Shown in pieces: positions 32,652 to 41,906 of a stretch of DNA of 64,000 nt. Every line of letters starts with the position of its first letter. Positions within the stretch are counted from its first letter, which is position 1. This stretch comes from MFAQ01 sp964429015 (GTDB taxonomy: Bacteria > Patescibacteriota > Microgenomatia > UBA1400 > MFAQ01). The position numbers and the translations under genes were made by a program. The notes beneath the pieces are model-generated. The model had not been told where the DNA came from, ran no database searches, and saw only the letters and a list, made by a program, of their open reading frames with translations. The stretch spans positions 1 through 64,000 of the forward strand of contig CAYSAM010000002.1 in NCBI GenBank assembly GCA_964429015.1. Direction: 5' to 3'.

Positions 32652-34463
32652 TCATTTCACCACACTAACAGATTTTGTAGCAACATTACCCTTATTGTCA
32701 GTAACAGTTACCTTTATGGTGTGCGAACCCTTTGAAATATTCCAAGTTACCTTCGAGTATTCACAAACTGTTACCCTAGTACAAGTCTTAACTTTTGTGG
32801 AGTCAAAATAAATACTTATTGTTTTTATACCACTAGAATCACTTGCCGTTGATTTAATCAAAAACTTGCTCACTCCACTTATATTCGTACCATTTACTGG
32901 TTTAGAAATAGTCACCACAGGTGCTTGAGTATCCGAAGTTGTAGGTGTTGGAGTCACGGTTGTTGTTGGAATAGTTGTTGTTCCGCAAGGAAATGCCCCT
33001 ACATAAGTACCATTCTCACCAGCGTTACAAGCGGGAGATAAAGGGTCTAGATGAAAATTACCAAGCGCTGCATTCACAAACAAAGGTTTAGAAGTATCCT
33101 GAATCGTACTGTGCATATCTAATCCATACCTCTGCTGCCACTCTAAAAATGTTAAATATGTAAACGCAGAAGATCCTGTAGTAGCCAAGTTAGTCTTATC
33201 TTGTAGTATAAAACGCCCAACAGGAGAATAAAAATTATAATCCATCTTTGTACCAGTTGTTTTTATATTCATATTTATTGCGTTTTTATTCACAACAATA
33301 TTATTTTTTACAGTCCAGTTATTGGACGGCCATGCATCTACTGGGTAGTACTCACCAATTCCAATTCCAGAGTACATACCAGTAGAGTTTGTTGCGTAGT
33401 AAATTGTATTATTATTGACCGTTAATCCCGTTTGGCCTGTAGAAGTTATTCCAACATTTAATGTGCCAAACATTACATTGTTACGAATTATCGTATGTGT
33501 ATCTTTGTCTCGCCACTCAAGCTTACCCGCAGTAAAAAAGTCTGGTCCATTTCCAGTTCCACTTACGTGAATAGCAATATTTTGGTTTTTGAAAGTATTC
33601 CACTCAACCACAGAGTCAAAAGCGTTTTCTAATTCAATACCCATATCACAATTAGTAAATGAATTGTTTTTAATCAAAAAACGAGTAACTGGAGTACCAG
33701 CGCCATCAGCATCAACACATTTTCCAGAATCGTGAATATTATTTCCATCAATCACAATATTGTCTGTTCTATCCATCGACCAAATACCACGGTTGGAATA
33801 ACCGTAGATATTATTATTGCGGTATGTGTTGTTATAGCTAGTTGCATACCAATCCTGCACGCCATTTTCCCAATAATTCTTTCCGTTAAACTCACAATTT
33901 TCAACAAGGTTGTCATGACCATAATACTTAAGATTACCCTCCACGTAGCAATTTCGGACAATAAAACCATTATTTCCAAGAGTTTTGTCGGTGGCACTCC
34001 AAGTTGTTCCCTGGCCAAAATACAAAGTTGCTAAATTACCAGTATTGGCAGTCGAAATAAACCTAAATCCGTCAATAATATAATAGTGAACATTATTAGT
34101 TGTCACTATTGTTTTTTCTGAGCCCGAGTTTACAGTACATCCTTTTTGAGTTGCGCACCTTAGTGTAACTGGGGCAGTAGCTACACCTGAATTTTTAATA
34201 GTTAAAGATTCGTTATATATACCACTGGCAACCTCACACATTTCACCTGCTTTCACCATATTTAAACACTTTTGTATTGTCTTAAAAGGCAAGGCAGATG
34301 TGCCTGTGTTAGTATCGCTCCCTGTCGAGGAAACGTAATATGTGGTTGTAGATAGACCAAGAACACTCCTAAATCTAGAATACCTAAAAACAAAAAATAC
34401 CAAACATATGAAAAAAACAGTCAAAACTAAAAAATAACCATCAACTTTCTTTTTCTTAGCCAT
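32652..34463 (-). CDS. Secreted/anchored beta-helix protein with Ig-like C-terminal domain
   Basis: A 603-aa protein. Lysine-rich N-terminus, one membrane segment (about residues 10-28), then VLGLSTTTYYVSSTGSDTN, shared with the protein at 13399. A right-handed beta-helix follows (residues about 50-470), with repeated NNxI turns, then a TTTVTPTPTTS linker and a C-terminal Ig-like domain (SDSSGIKTISIYFDS...VTVTDNKGN). A surface-exposed glycan-binding or -cleaving role is likely. The two proteins seem to be a paralogous pair with different C-terminal domains. Confidence 0.75.
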   Translation of the reverse strand: MAKKKKVDGYFLVLTVFFICLVFFVFRYSRFRSVLGLSTTTYYVSSTGSDTNTGTSALPFKTIQKCLNMVKAGEMCEVASGIYNESLTIKNSGVATAPVTLRCATQKGCTVNSGSEKTIVTTNNVHYYIIDGFRFISTANTGNLATLYFGQGTTWSATDKTLGNNGFIVRNCYVEGNLKYYGHDNLVENCEFNGKNYWENGVQDWYATSYNNTYRNNNIYGYSNRGIWSMDRTDNIVIDGNNIHDSGKCVDADGAGTPVTRFLIKNNSFTNCDMGIELENAFDSVVEWNTFKNQNIAIHVSGTGNGPDFFTAGKLEWRDKDTHTIIRNNVMFGTLNVGITSTGQTGLTVNNNTIYYATNSTGMYSGIGIGEYYPVDAWPSNNWTVKNNIVVNKNAINMNIKTTGTKMDYNFYSPVGRFILQDKTNLATTGSSAFTYLTFLEWQQRYGLDMHSTIQDTSKPLFVNAALGNFHLDPLSPACNAGENGTYVGAFPCGTTTIPTTTVTPTPTTSDTQAPVVTISKPVNGTNISGVSKFLIKSTASDSSGIKTISIYFDSTKVKTCTRVTVCEYSKVTWNISKGSHTIKVTVTDNKGNVATKSVSVVK

Positions 34464-34511
34464 AAGACCAATATACTCGGGTTTATTTCTTTTTGCTAGA
34501 CAAAAAATTTA

Positions 34512-35612
34512 CTATCTAAAGCTCTTCACCTTCCCCAACACATAAACAGCGCCTTTAGTTTTTCCCCGCTTTCTTATCATCTTTTTAGCTACCAAATCTT
34601 TAAGATCACGCAAAATAGTATCATCAGAAACCAAAGGTAGTACTTGTCTTAATTCCTTAATTGTCAATTGTCCTTTAACGGTCAACTCTTCCATCAACGC
34701 TACTTGTCTTTCAGTCAAAGCCACAGCTCTACCCGCTTCAGTTTTATACTTCACCGATTCTCCAGTCACACTCATCACCCTCAATTTATTTTTCTCACAA
34801 GCCGCCGCAAAAACATCCACAACTAGTTCCATAAGCAAGCTCATACCATCTTCAGAATCAGAAACCGTTGCCAAAGTATGAAAAAGTTTTTCCTTAATCT
34901 TAAAAAGTTCTTCTTCAATAGCACAAAGTCCCAAGTTATAACCACCCATCTCAATCGTCATCATCATATACAAAAATGCTGTTATCAAGTTGCTATGCAA
35001 AAATGGCCTTATCCTCATCAATTCATAAAAAATTACTACACCTTTTAGTACTGGATGTATTTTTTCTGGCAAAGCTGTTTTATACCAAAGCAAAACATCT
35101 TCCAGCTGAAACAAAACTTCATGAGTTTTTGGGTGTGAAATAGCAGAACCCTCAACAAACGAGTCTTTCCTCCAATCTCCCAAACTCTCAGCAGCAATCA
35201 ATCTCTCACCAAGCATTTTATTTATCGAAACAAGATCTTTTTCTCCCACCTCATTTTGTTTAAATTTTGTCGACAGATAAACAATCTGCTCCACCAACCT
35301 ACTTGCATTTACCCAGTTAAGGGCTGCTTGCAACTCACTTTCTTTGACAACAAGCTCTAATCTCTTGGCAACATCAGAAGTTTGTTCGTCTCTTCCTGGC
35401 TCATCAAAAACAATTTTCGAAACAGTTTCCGTATCCAAACTAATCCCCAAAAACCTAAGTGAATTTACCAACCTCTTTACAATTACCTCTTTTTTTAATC
35501 TACTCTGCCACTCTATAGGAACTTCAATGTTTTTAATAATATTCAAGTCAAGCTCTACCTTAATAAGGCTAGTAAGTAAACGGTTGGATATCTCGTACTT
35601 AGGAAAAAACAC
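34512..35612 (-). CDS. Degenerate Fic-domain protein with C-terminal winged helix
   Basis: A 366-aa protein. Residues about 190-225 (HPVLKGVVIFYELMRIRPF then LHSNLITAFLYMM) line up with the Fic fold, but the catalytic motif HPFxxGNGRxxR reads IRPFLHSNLITAF, losing the histidine, the GNG and the arginine. The last 70 residues form a DeoR-like winged helix (TERQVALMEELTVKGQLTIKELRQ). It is therefore more likely a DNA-binding regulator on a Fic scaffold than an AMP-transferase. Confidence 0.65.
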   Translation of the reverse strand: MFFPKYEISNRLLTSLIKVELDLNIIKNIEVPIEWQSRLKKEVIVKRLVNSLRFLGISLDTETVSKIVFDEPGRDEQTSDVAKRLELVVKESELQAALNWVNASRLVEQIVYLSTKFKQNEVGEKDLVSINKMLGERLIAAESLGDWRKDSFVEGSAISHPKTHEVLFQLEDVLLWYKTALPEKIHPVLKGVVIFYELMRIRPFLHSNLITAFLYMMMTIEMGGYNLGLCAIEEELFKIKEKLFHTLATVSDSEDGMSLLMELVVDVFAAACEKNKLRVMSVTGESVKYKTEAGRAVALTERQVALMEELTVKGQLTIKELRQVLPLVSDDTILRDLKDLVAKKMIRKRGKTKGAVYVLGKVKSFR

Positions 35613-35642
35613 TAACTTTATTTTCGCATTTCTTGCGGAAAA

Positions 35643-36509
35643 TCACAATCTACTAATCACCTCTCCATACGCCAAGGGAATATTCTCTGCTAAATCTTGA
35701 GCACTAAACATCAAGCTTCGCTCATCCATCAACTTTTTGCCTGCCATCTTAATTAGATATGAGGAATAAGCGCAAGACATCAAAGGGTTGTCCTTCGCCA
35801 AAAAACCCAAAGCCAATCCTGCTGTTACATCTCCTACACCACCCTTTACCAAACCATCACTACCACCCCCAATAGCTACAACTTTGTTACCATCAGTAAC
35901 TAAAGATGTTTCATCTTTTGTCAAAATTACAATCTCGTGTTTTTTAGCAATCTCCAAAATAATCTCTGCTCTTAATGAAACCTCACTTGGCAAATCAACA
36001 CCAAACAACATCTCAAACTCCTTCTGGTTAGGGGTAACAATCGCCCCTTTAGGGATTTCATTAGCTGCAACCACTTGCAACGCACCACCATCCACAATCC
36101 ATTTTTTATTAGGAAACTTTTTAAACAAACCAATCGTCAAATCCCGTGTTTTTTGCCCCTCATCATCACAAACAAACCCATGCTCTTTTATATGGCTTCT
36201 CATCATTCCAGGGCCAATCAAAACAGCATCAGACTTTTCTATATAGCCATCAATATCGTCTTCAGGAATCCACACAAAAGCTTGTACCTCACTTTTAATT
36301 TTATTTACCGCCTCAGCATCGTCTTTAGGACTAGCAAAATAAACCATGCCTACAATTCGAGAACACGCCTTAAGCGACATAATAGGTGCACCATGGAAAA
36401 GACTACTGCCACCCACAATTACTACTTGCCCACCCGAAAACTTACTTTTTGTATCTTTAAAAGTTTTAGAGTCTAAAAACCATTTTTCCTCAAATTTCTC
36501 TATTATCAT
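35643..36509 (-). CDS. nnrD: ADP/ATP-dependent NAD(P)H-hydrate dehydratase (YjeF C-terminal family)
   Basis: A 288-aa ribokinase-like enzyme that repairs hydrated NAD(P)H. GGQVVIVGGSSLFHGAP, SDAVLIGPGMMR, TPNQKEFEMLFG and the catalytic loop KGGVGDVTAG are visible. The N-terminal epimerase domain of the fused YjeF form is absent. An upstream TCATTGCGAG-type repeat separates it from the divergent genes. Confidence 0.85.
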   Translation of the reverse strand: MIIEKFEEKWFLDSKTFKDTKSKFSGGQVVIVGGSSLFHGAPIMSLKACSRIVGMVYFASPKDDAEAVNKIKSEVQAFVWIPEDDIDGYIEKSDAVLIGPGMMRSHIKEHGFVCDDEGQKTRDLTIGLFKKFPNKKWIVDGGALQVVAANEIPKGAIVTPNQKEFEMLFGVDLPSEVSLRAEIILEIAKKHEIVILTKDETSLVTDGNKVVAIGGGSDGLVKGGVGDVTAGLALGFLAKDNPLMSCAYSSYLIKMAGKKLMDERSLMFSAQDLAENIPLAYGEVISRL

Positions 36510-36527
36510 TTCATATATATTCTACTC

Positions 36528-36570
36528 CCGTCATTGCGAGGCGCGACTTTAGGTTGGCCGCGGCAATCCA
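36528..36570. repeat. Dispersed TCATTGCGAG-type palindrome, copy 2
   Basis: GTCATTGCGAGGCGCG at the left, GCCGCGGCAATCC at the right. Related to the copy at 19704-19746. Confidence 0.6.
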
Positions 36571-36592
36571 GTCAAATTGATACAATATAACT

Positions 36593-36856
36593 ATGAAATC
36601 CAAACCAGCCAAAAAACCCATTCACCAAAAAGTTGCCGCCCAAACGCTAACCCTCATTACTACTTCCTTAGGTTTAGTTGCGGCTCTAGCTTGGAACGAA
36701 GCCATCACTGAGTACGTCAATATCTACATCAAACCTCGCTTTGCAAACGGCTCGGGAGTTATCTCTCTTTTTGTTTATGCTTTAGCCATCACCATTTTTA
36801 CCGTCTTTCTTTCTTACCAGCTCAACAAAATCACCAAAAAAATCACCAAGCAATGA
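36593..36856 (+). CDS. DUF5654-like small membrane protein
   Basis: An 87-aa protein with two membrane segments. The first carries LITTSLGLVAALAWNEAI, the signature of the DUF5654 group common in archaea and Patescibacteria. Function unknown. TACAAT lies 8 nt upstream of the ATG, so the mRNA is nearly leaderless. It overlaps the next gene by 4 nt. Confidence 0.7.
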   Translation: MKSKPAKKPIHQKVAAQTLTLITTSLGLVAALAWNEAITEYVNIYIKPRFANGSGVISLFVYALAITIFTVFLSYQLNKITKKITKQ

Positions 36857-37260
36857 AAATAGATGGTCTTCTTAAGGAACTGAGAGCACTAAAAATTCCA
36901 AGGGATGAAATGGCGATAACATCATCTGGCCCAATTGGAATAAGAGGTTTAAGAGAAATAGGCGACTTAGATATCATCGTTACATCAAAAATCTGGGACA
37001 AGCTTTCAAGAAAATACAAAATAACCAAAGAGGATAATTTTGAATCAATTTTTATAGGTAATATTCAAGTTCTAGGAAATGGCTCCTGGTTCACAGATAT
37101 TCAATATGGTTCTGTGGAAGATGATATTAAAAATGCTGACATTATCGATAATAATAGATATGTTAAGCTAGAAAAGATCTTAATGATCAAAAAAATGAAA
37201 GACCGTCAAAAAGACATCGATGACGTGAAACTAATAGAAAGACATCTTAACAAGTCTTAA
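36853..37260 (+). CDS. Nucleotidyltransferase-fold protein
   Basis: A 135-aa protein. The stretch SSGPIGIRGLREIGDLDIIV has the GS/GP-x...D-x-D pattern of the polymerase-beta nucleotidyltransferase superfamily (Mg2+ ligands D39 and D41 approximately), as in MNT-type enzymes or antitoxins. It has no HEPN partner nearby. It is coupled by a 4-nt overlap to the DUF5654 gene and converges with recF by 4 nt. Confidence 0.65.
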   Translation: MKIDGLLKELRALKIPRDEMAITSSGPIGIRGLREIGDLDIIVTSKIWDKLSRKYKITKEDNFESIFIGNIQVLGNGSWFTDIQYGSVEDDIKNADIIDNNRYVKLEKILMIKKMKDRQKDIDDVKLIERHLNKS

Positions 37261-38309
37261 CTCAACTCTACTTTCTTTGCCGACTTAAACATATCCGCAT
37301 CCCCCTCGTCTGCCGTAGTCACTATAACCTGCCTTCCTTCAGTCACCCTCAAAACCTCTTGCTTATGAATATTATCTAGTTCTGAAAAAATATCATCTAG
37401 TAGTAATAAAGCTTTTTTCTTTCCTCTTTCCTCCAAAAAATAAATCTCACCCATCTTCATCGCCAAAACCGCCATTCTTTGCTCACCCCTAGAACCAAAA
37501 GTACTTAGGTTTCTCTCATTCTCTGTCACCACCAAGTCGTCCTTATGCGGACCCACCAAGGTGTATCCTACTGCCACCTCAGCGTCTTTATACTGGGCTA
37601 GTCTACTTTCACTTATAGTACTCATTTCGTAATTAAGTTTCACCTTTTTAAACAGCTCACTTTTTCCAAACAAATCATTAATATACTGCACCAGTTCTTG
37701 TCTTTTTACCGTTACTATATTTCCGTGTTTAATTAGTAGTCCGTCCCAAAAAGTCAAAGCATATCTATTTGCTGACCCATCTCTTATTGCGTCGAGTATC
37801 TTATTTCTCCTACGTAAAGCCTGTTCATAAGTCGTAATACTGTTTTCATAAATTTTATCAGCTTGGCTTAGTAATCTATCCATAAATTTTCTACGTACGT
37901 CCGCCGAACCACTCACAAGTTCCACGTCTTCCGGTCGAAAAATCACAATTGGCAACAGTCCCAACAAATCTTTTCTTCTGCGAGAAACTCCATCAATTAA
38001 ATACTTTCTTTTATTTACCACCTTGCCCATCACCACTCCGCCATTCACCATCACTTCAATTTCTTGAGTATCCCCATCCTCCCAGACGATATCTGCTTTT
38101 ACTTTTCCTAGCTCACACCCAAATCTCACCATCTCTTCTGTGCGCCTGGCTCTAAAGCTCTCACCCAAACTAGTGAGGTAAACAGCTTCCAATATATTTG
38201 TTTTCCCTTTGGCATTTTCTCCAAAAATCACATTAACTCCAGGTTCAAAATCTAGTTCCTTTTCTTCGTAATTTCTAAAATCAGTTAAGCTAAGTTTCCT
38301 TATTCCCAC
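37257..38309 (-). CDS. recF: DNA replication and repair protein RecF
   Basis: A 350-aa SMC-like ATPase that loads RecA at gaps. GTG 38309 gives the family N-terminus (MGIRKLSLTDFRNYEEKEL). Walker A FGENAKGKTN lies near residue 30, the signature FGSRGEQRMAVLAMK near 270 and Walker B ALLLLDDIFSELD near 300. TATACT lies just before the GTG, so the message may be leaderless. Divergent from the DMT transporter gene. Confidence 0.95.
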   Translation of the reverse strand: MGIRKLSLTDFRNYEEKELDFEPGVNVIFGENAKGKTNILEAVYLTSLGESFRARRTEEMVRFGCELGKVKADIVWEDGDTQEIEVMVNGGVVMGKVVNKRKYLIDGVSRRRKDLLGLLPIVIFRPEDVELVSGSADVRRKFMDRLLSQADKIYENSITTYEQALRRRNKILDAIRDGSANRYALTFWDGLLIKHGNIVTVKRQELVQYINDLFGKSELFKKVKLNYEMSTISESRLAQYKDAEVAVGYTLVGPHKDDLVVTENERNLSTFGSRGEQRMAVLAMKMGEIYFLEERGKKKALLLLDDIFSELDNIHKQEVLRVTEGRQVIVTTADEGDADMFKSAKKVELS

Positions 38310-38333
38310 GCCTAAAGTATACAATAGAACCAA

Positions 38334-39188
38334 ATGAACTGGTTTTTTCTTACCATTCTAAGTGCTATTTTTGGATCACTTACTAGAATACTTCAAAAAA
38401 CTCTTTTAAAAGATAAAGATAGCGATCCTTTTGCGTTTGGATTTGTTTTTCAATTACTAGTATCTTTTCTTTTTCTTTGTTACACATTGGTTACAAACAC
38501 TTTAGAATTCCCCAACCTTTCTGGTTTACTTTTAAACATTTTTATAATGGCTATTTTTTATAGCCTAGGAAACATACTCACTTTTAAAGCATTTAGTCTT
38601 GCCGAAGCCTCAGAAGTATCAATCATACTTTCATCAAGCACTATTTGGTCAGTAATTACCGCCACCATTCTTTTAAACGAAAAAGTCACCACCAAAAATA
38701 TCATCGGAATAGTATCGATAGTTTTAGGAATTGTTGTCATAAACTACACAAAAAAATCATGGATGGTCAACAAAGGGCACCTCTATGCTTTGGCGGGAGC
38801 AATGCTGTTTGGATTTGCTTTCACCAACGATGCTTTTATTGTCAATCGTTACAGCAGTATTTCTTCATACATGATTATTGCTTTCTCTTTGCCAGCAATT
38901 CTGTCGCTAGCTCTAAATCCCAAATCCTTCAAAAAAATTAGTACCTATACAAAAAGTTCTGTTCTTCCCAGCTTACTTCTGTGTTCTATTGTTTATGCTT
39001 TATCGGCAATTACTATTTTTTCCGCCTACAAAATTGGAGGCAAAGCTAGTGTAATCTCCCCTATTCAGCAAAGCAGCACCATACTTACTGTTATTTTTAG
39101 TTACTTTTTACTAAAAGAAAAGGATAAACTACCAAACAAAATAATTGGAACCATCCTTACCTTTATCGGAGTCTTATTGCTAATATAA
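38334..39188 (+). CDS. EamA/DMT-family transporter
   Basis: A 284-aa protein with ten membrane segments in two EamA repeats; each half ends in the usual LNEKVTTKNIIGIVSIVLGI and LKEKDKLPNKIIGTILTFIG pattern. Substrate unknown. TACAAT lies 8 nt before the ATG, again nearly leaderless. Confidence 0.88.
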   Translation: MNWFFLTILSAIFGSLTRILQKTLLKDKDSDPFAFGFVFQLLVSFLFLCYTLVTNTLEFPNLSGLLLNIFIMAIFYSLGNILTFKAFSLAEASEVSIILSSSTIWSVITATILLNEKVTTKNIIGIVSIVLGIVVINYTKKSWMVNKGHLYALAGAMLFGFAFTNDAFIVNRYSSISSYMIIAFSLPAILSLALNPKSFKKISTYTKSSVLPSLLLCSIVYALSAITIFSAYKIGGKASVISPIQQSSTILTVIFSYFLLKEKDKLPNKIIGTILTFIGVLLLI

Positions 39189-39707
39189 CTCTGGGTTCTT
39201 AAAAGGAATGAGTGCCAATATAATCGCTGGTTCATAATAAGTAGATCTAGTCAACACATCATCTGTTAATATTCCAACCGCTCCTGTAGACTGTTTTGAA
39301 TTTGTTCTTCCAAAAACAATGTCGTCTGCTTCACCCAACTCTTTTCCTTGTTTTACCAGCTCTGCAACTTTAGTTGGTAAAAAGAAAGATCCGCTTCTCC
39401 CTTTACCCACTTTGCCCTCTTTAGAAATAACCACCATCCAAGCAAATGCCTCCAATTCACCACCAACTTCCTCCAAACCACCTTCAATACCCACCCAATA
39501 ATCAGCCTCAATCATTTTAAAAACATTTTTTGCTCTATTTGTCGCTCCCAACAGTGTTTCTTTTTCACTCATAGGTTGATCAGATACTTCAGAAGGTGCC
39601 GATAACCCCTCAAATTCAAAAACTTCTTTGGGAAACATTTTCTCAAAACCTATTTTCGTCGTATTTATTTTAACCGGGTTATTTGAAGCAATTACAACTT
39701 TTTTCAT
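39180..39707 (-). CDS. yjjX: Inosine/xanthosine triphosphatase, YjjX family
   Basis: A 175-aa house-cleaning nucleotidase. MKKVVIASNNPVKINTTKIGF is the family start (SxNPxK), and VGIEGG and the DDIVFG region follow. It hydrolyses non-canonical purine triphosphates such as ITP/XTP. ATG 39707 has GGAG upstream. Structured element copy 3 lies about 40 nt upstream. Confidence 0.88.
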   Translation of the reverse strand: MKKVVIASNNPVKINTTKIGFEKMFPKEVFEFEGLSAPSEVSDQPMSEKETLLGATNRAKNVFKMIEADYWVGIEGGLEEVGGELEAFAWMVVISKEGKVGKGRSGSFFLPTKVAELVKQGKELGEADDIVFGRTNSKQSTGAVGILTDDVLTRSTYYEPAIILALIPFKNPELY

Positions 39708-39744
39708 ACTCCAATTATTACATATTAGCCAAAAAACCAAAAAC

Positions 39745-39904
39745 TATTTAAGGAGAGTTTGTGTTTGTTTGTGCGATATTTTGCAAGGTGCGTAAAGCAG
39801 GCCCCCTGCAAAGTCAGGGGTTTACGCACCGCAAACAAGAAAATTTTCTCGCAGGGAAAATCTTTCGGTCGCCAACAAATAAACACAAACGATCATATTA
39901 AATA
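39745..39904 (+). ncRNA. Structured repeat element, copy 3
   Basis: Same core as copies 1 and 2. Outer helix: TATTTAA (39745-39751) with TTAAATA (39898-39904), and GTTTGTGTTTG with TAAACACAAAC. Hairpin 1 has GGTGCGTAAA/TTTACGCACC and CCCCTG/CAGGGG; hairpin 2 has TTTTCTC/GGGAAAA with a T-G pair and the same bulged C, followed by CTTTCGGTCGC. It lies between yjjX and mutM. Confidence 0.7.
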
Positions 39905-39932
39905 CTTTTTGCGATACTTCGAATCAAAAAAA

Positions 39933-40796
39933 TCAAATCTGACAATCTGGGCAGTAAAAAGTTCCCCTGCCCCCAAGTTTAACTTTTACAATCTTTCCAC
40001 CACAATTTTTACAGGGCTGCCCCTCTCGCTTATAAGTTAAAAAGAAATTCTGATATGTTCCCCCCAAACCCTTGGTGTCTACATAATTTGCCGCGCTAGC
40101 ACCCCCACACTCAATTCCCAAATTAATTACAAACCTCACAGCCTCATAAAGCTTTTTGGCTTCCTCTTTAGTCAATTCACACGCCTTTCTAGTAGGTAAT
40201 ATTTTTGCCATATTCAAAGCATCATTAGCATAGATATTTCCAATCCCTCCCATCAACAGCTGATCAAGTAACACTATTTTTATTGGTCTTTTGTTTTTAA
40301 TGAGTACCTTTTCAAAGTAATCCAAACTAAACTCCTCATCTACTACATCCGGCACTTTTTTAATCTGTAAACTGTTATCTGCCAGCTGTAAACTTACTAC
40401 TCTCATCCACCCAAAAGCTCTCATATCATTAAAAAACAAAGCAGAATTGTCATCAAAAACAATCTCTATTCTTGTGTGCTTGCTAGGTAAACTATTAACC
40501 CAATCAGCACTAGGATGCCCACCCACAATTCTCTTTCCCTCACTTTGAGTTCTCTCTATGTATATCAACTGCCCAGTCATCTTTAGGTGAACCTGAACAA
40601 TAAAATCTGCATTTTCTAGCTCTATCTCCACCATCTTTGCTACTCTTCCAATTCTTTTAATTTTTCCACCCACAAGAATCTCTTTGTCACCAACGAAATT
40701 TTTATCCCTATAAACCTTCACCGTACAAATCACTCTCCCAACCAAAAAATTATTTAACTGCCTTGCAATAGTTTCTACTTCTGGTAACTCTGGCAT
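39933..40796 (-). CDS. mutM: Formamidopyrimidine-DNA glycosylase
   Basis: A 287-aa base-excision enzyme. PELPEVETIA with catalytic P2/E3, K at VHLKMTGQL, and a C-terminal zinc finger CKNCGG...FYCPDCQ are all present. Removes oxidised purines and nicks the strand. Residues about 135-145 (LADNSLQIKK) are encoded by a heptad repeat (40361-40392), inserted in a loop between domains. Last gene of the run starting at tRNA-Met; its ATG directly follows the stop of the glycosyltransferase gene. Confidence 0.95.
   Translation of the reverse strand: MPELPEVETIARQLNNFLVGRVICTVKVYRDKNFVGDKEILVGGKIKRIGRVAKMVEIELENADFIVQVHLKMTGQLIYIERTQSEGKRIVGGHPSADWVNSLPSKHTRIEIVFDDNSALFFNDMRAFGWMRVVSLQLADNSLQIKKVPDVVDEEFSLDYFEKVLIKNKRPIKIVLLDQLLMGGIGNIYANDALNMAKILPTRKACELTKEEAKKLYEAVRFVINLGIECGGASAANYVDTKGLGGTYQNFFLTYKREGQPCKNCGGKIVKVKLGGRGTFYCPDCQI
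40361..40392. repeat. In-frame heptad repeat within mutM
   Basis: AATCTGTAA ACTGTTATCTGCCAG ... CTGTAAA units, encoding ADNSLQIK on the minus strand. Confidence 0.65.
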
Positions 40797-41906
40797 TTAT
40801 TTGTCTGTAATCGCCCACTTAATTACCCTCTTTATCTCACTCAAAAATCTTTTTTCAGAAAAAATCAAAGCTCGCTTTTGCAACATACTTTTTTTCCACT
40901 TAGTTTTCAGAACTTTTTGTATTGCAATCTCCAAAGTTTTTTCATCTGTATCATTTACCAAAACGCCAGTCTTCCCGTCCAAAACTGATTCTTTAAACCC
41001 ACCACCATTAAAAGCAATTACCGGAGTTCCCGAAGCCATTGCCTCCACCGGAGTAACTCCAAAGTCTTCTTCACGCGCCAGAGCTATAAATCCAGTTGCC
41101 TTTGCATATAATCTTGGTAGCTTCAAATCACTAACTCTACCCAACAACTCAACTCCTTTAATCTTTGTCAACTTCCTTTTTATATCCGAAAACCCAACCG
41201 ACTCTCCCGATATCTTCAGTTTATATCCTAGTTTTCTTATTGCTTCTGCAGTTTCTACAATTCCCTTGGCACCCACCAATCGTGATACTATCAAAAAATA
41301 CCCCTCTTTCTTTATACCTCTAGATTTTCTTATAAACTCTTCCGACCGTACAGGTGGATACACAACCACTGCCTCTTTTCTATAAAATTTCCAAATTCTT
41401 TTCTTTACATTTTCTGAGTTTGCAATCCAAAAATTAACTCTCTGCGAACTCCATAAATCAAATATTCTCAAAAAATGGTTGACAATAACAGCATAGACTC
41501 TCACAATCCAAAATTTTTGCAAATTTATACTAGTTTCGTATCCATACAAAAATCTAGGAGGTGTGTGACAGTATGCAACCACAGTAGCTTCCTTTCTCAC
41601 TCGAAATCCTCTTGCAAAATATGAAGAACAAGAAGTAATTACCAAATCATAATCTCTAAGATCAATACTCCACCAAACCAAAGGTGCCAAAAATCGAAGG
41701 GGGCTATATAAATTAAAATGCTTAAGCAGCCAGCCAAACTTACTTTCAACTATCTTTCTGTCCCCAAACTCCTTTGCGCAAACTGAATTTGTTTTTACAA
41801 AAGAAGTATATATTGGTGCCTCAGGGTACACATTTGCTAGCTGCCTCAAAACTCTTTCAGCTCCCCCAAACTCCTTAATATAATCGTGAACAAGTGCTAC
41901 TTTCAT
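40797..41906 (-). CDS. Glycosyltransferase family 4 (GT-B)
   Basis: A 369-aa protein. KVALVHDYIKEFGGAERVLRQL is the acceptor-domain start, and the donor-binding EDFGVTPVEAMASGTPVIAFNGGG with the E-x7-E motif is near residue 280. Likely mannosyl/glucosyl transfer to a surface glycan or lipid. Overlaps the exonuclease gene by 4 nt. Confidence 0.92.
   Translation of the reverse strand: MKVALVHDYIKEFGGAERVLRQLANVYPEAPIYTSFVKTNSVCAKEFGDRKIVESKFGWLLKHFNLYSPLRFLAPLVWWSIDLRDYDLVITSCSSYFARGFRVRKEATVVAYCHTPPRFLYGYETSINLQKFWIVRVYAVIVNHFLRIFDLWSSQRVNFWIANSENVKKRIWKFYRKEAVVVYPPVRSEEFIRKSRGIKKEGYFLIVSRLVGAKGIVETAEAIRKLGYKLKISGESVGFSDIKRKLTKIKGVELLGRVSDLKLPRLYAKATGFIALAREEDFGVTPVEAMASGTPVIAFNGGGFKESVLDGKTGVLVNDTDEKTLEIAIQKVLKTKWKKSMLQKRALIFSEKRFLSEIKRVIKWAITDK

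Noticed and set aside
36853..37260. HEPN/MNT toxin-antitoxin pair
   Set aside because: The nucleotidyltransferase-fold protein has no HEPN-like neighbour; its partner in the operon is a DUF5654-like membrane protein.
39745..39904. Structured element as a MITE or integron attC site
   Set aside because: Terminal sequences differ between copies and no target duplication is evident; in MITEs the ends are conserved, and in attC the centre varies. Here it is the reverse.
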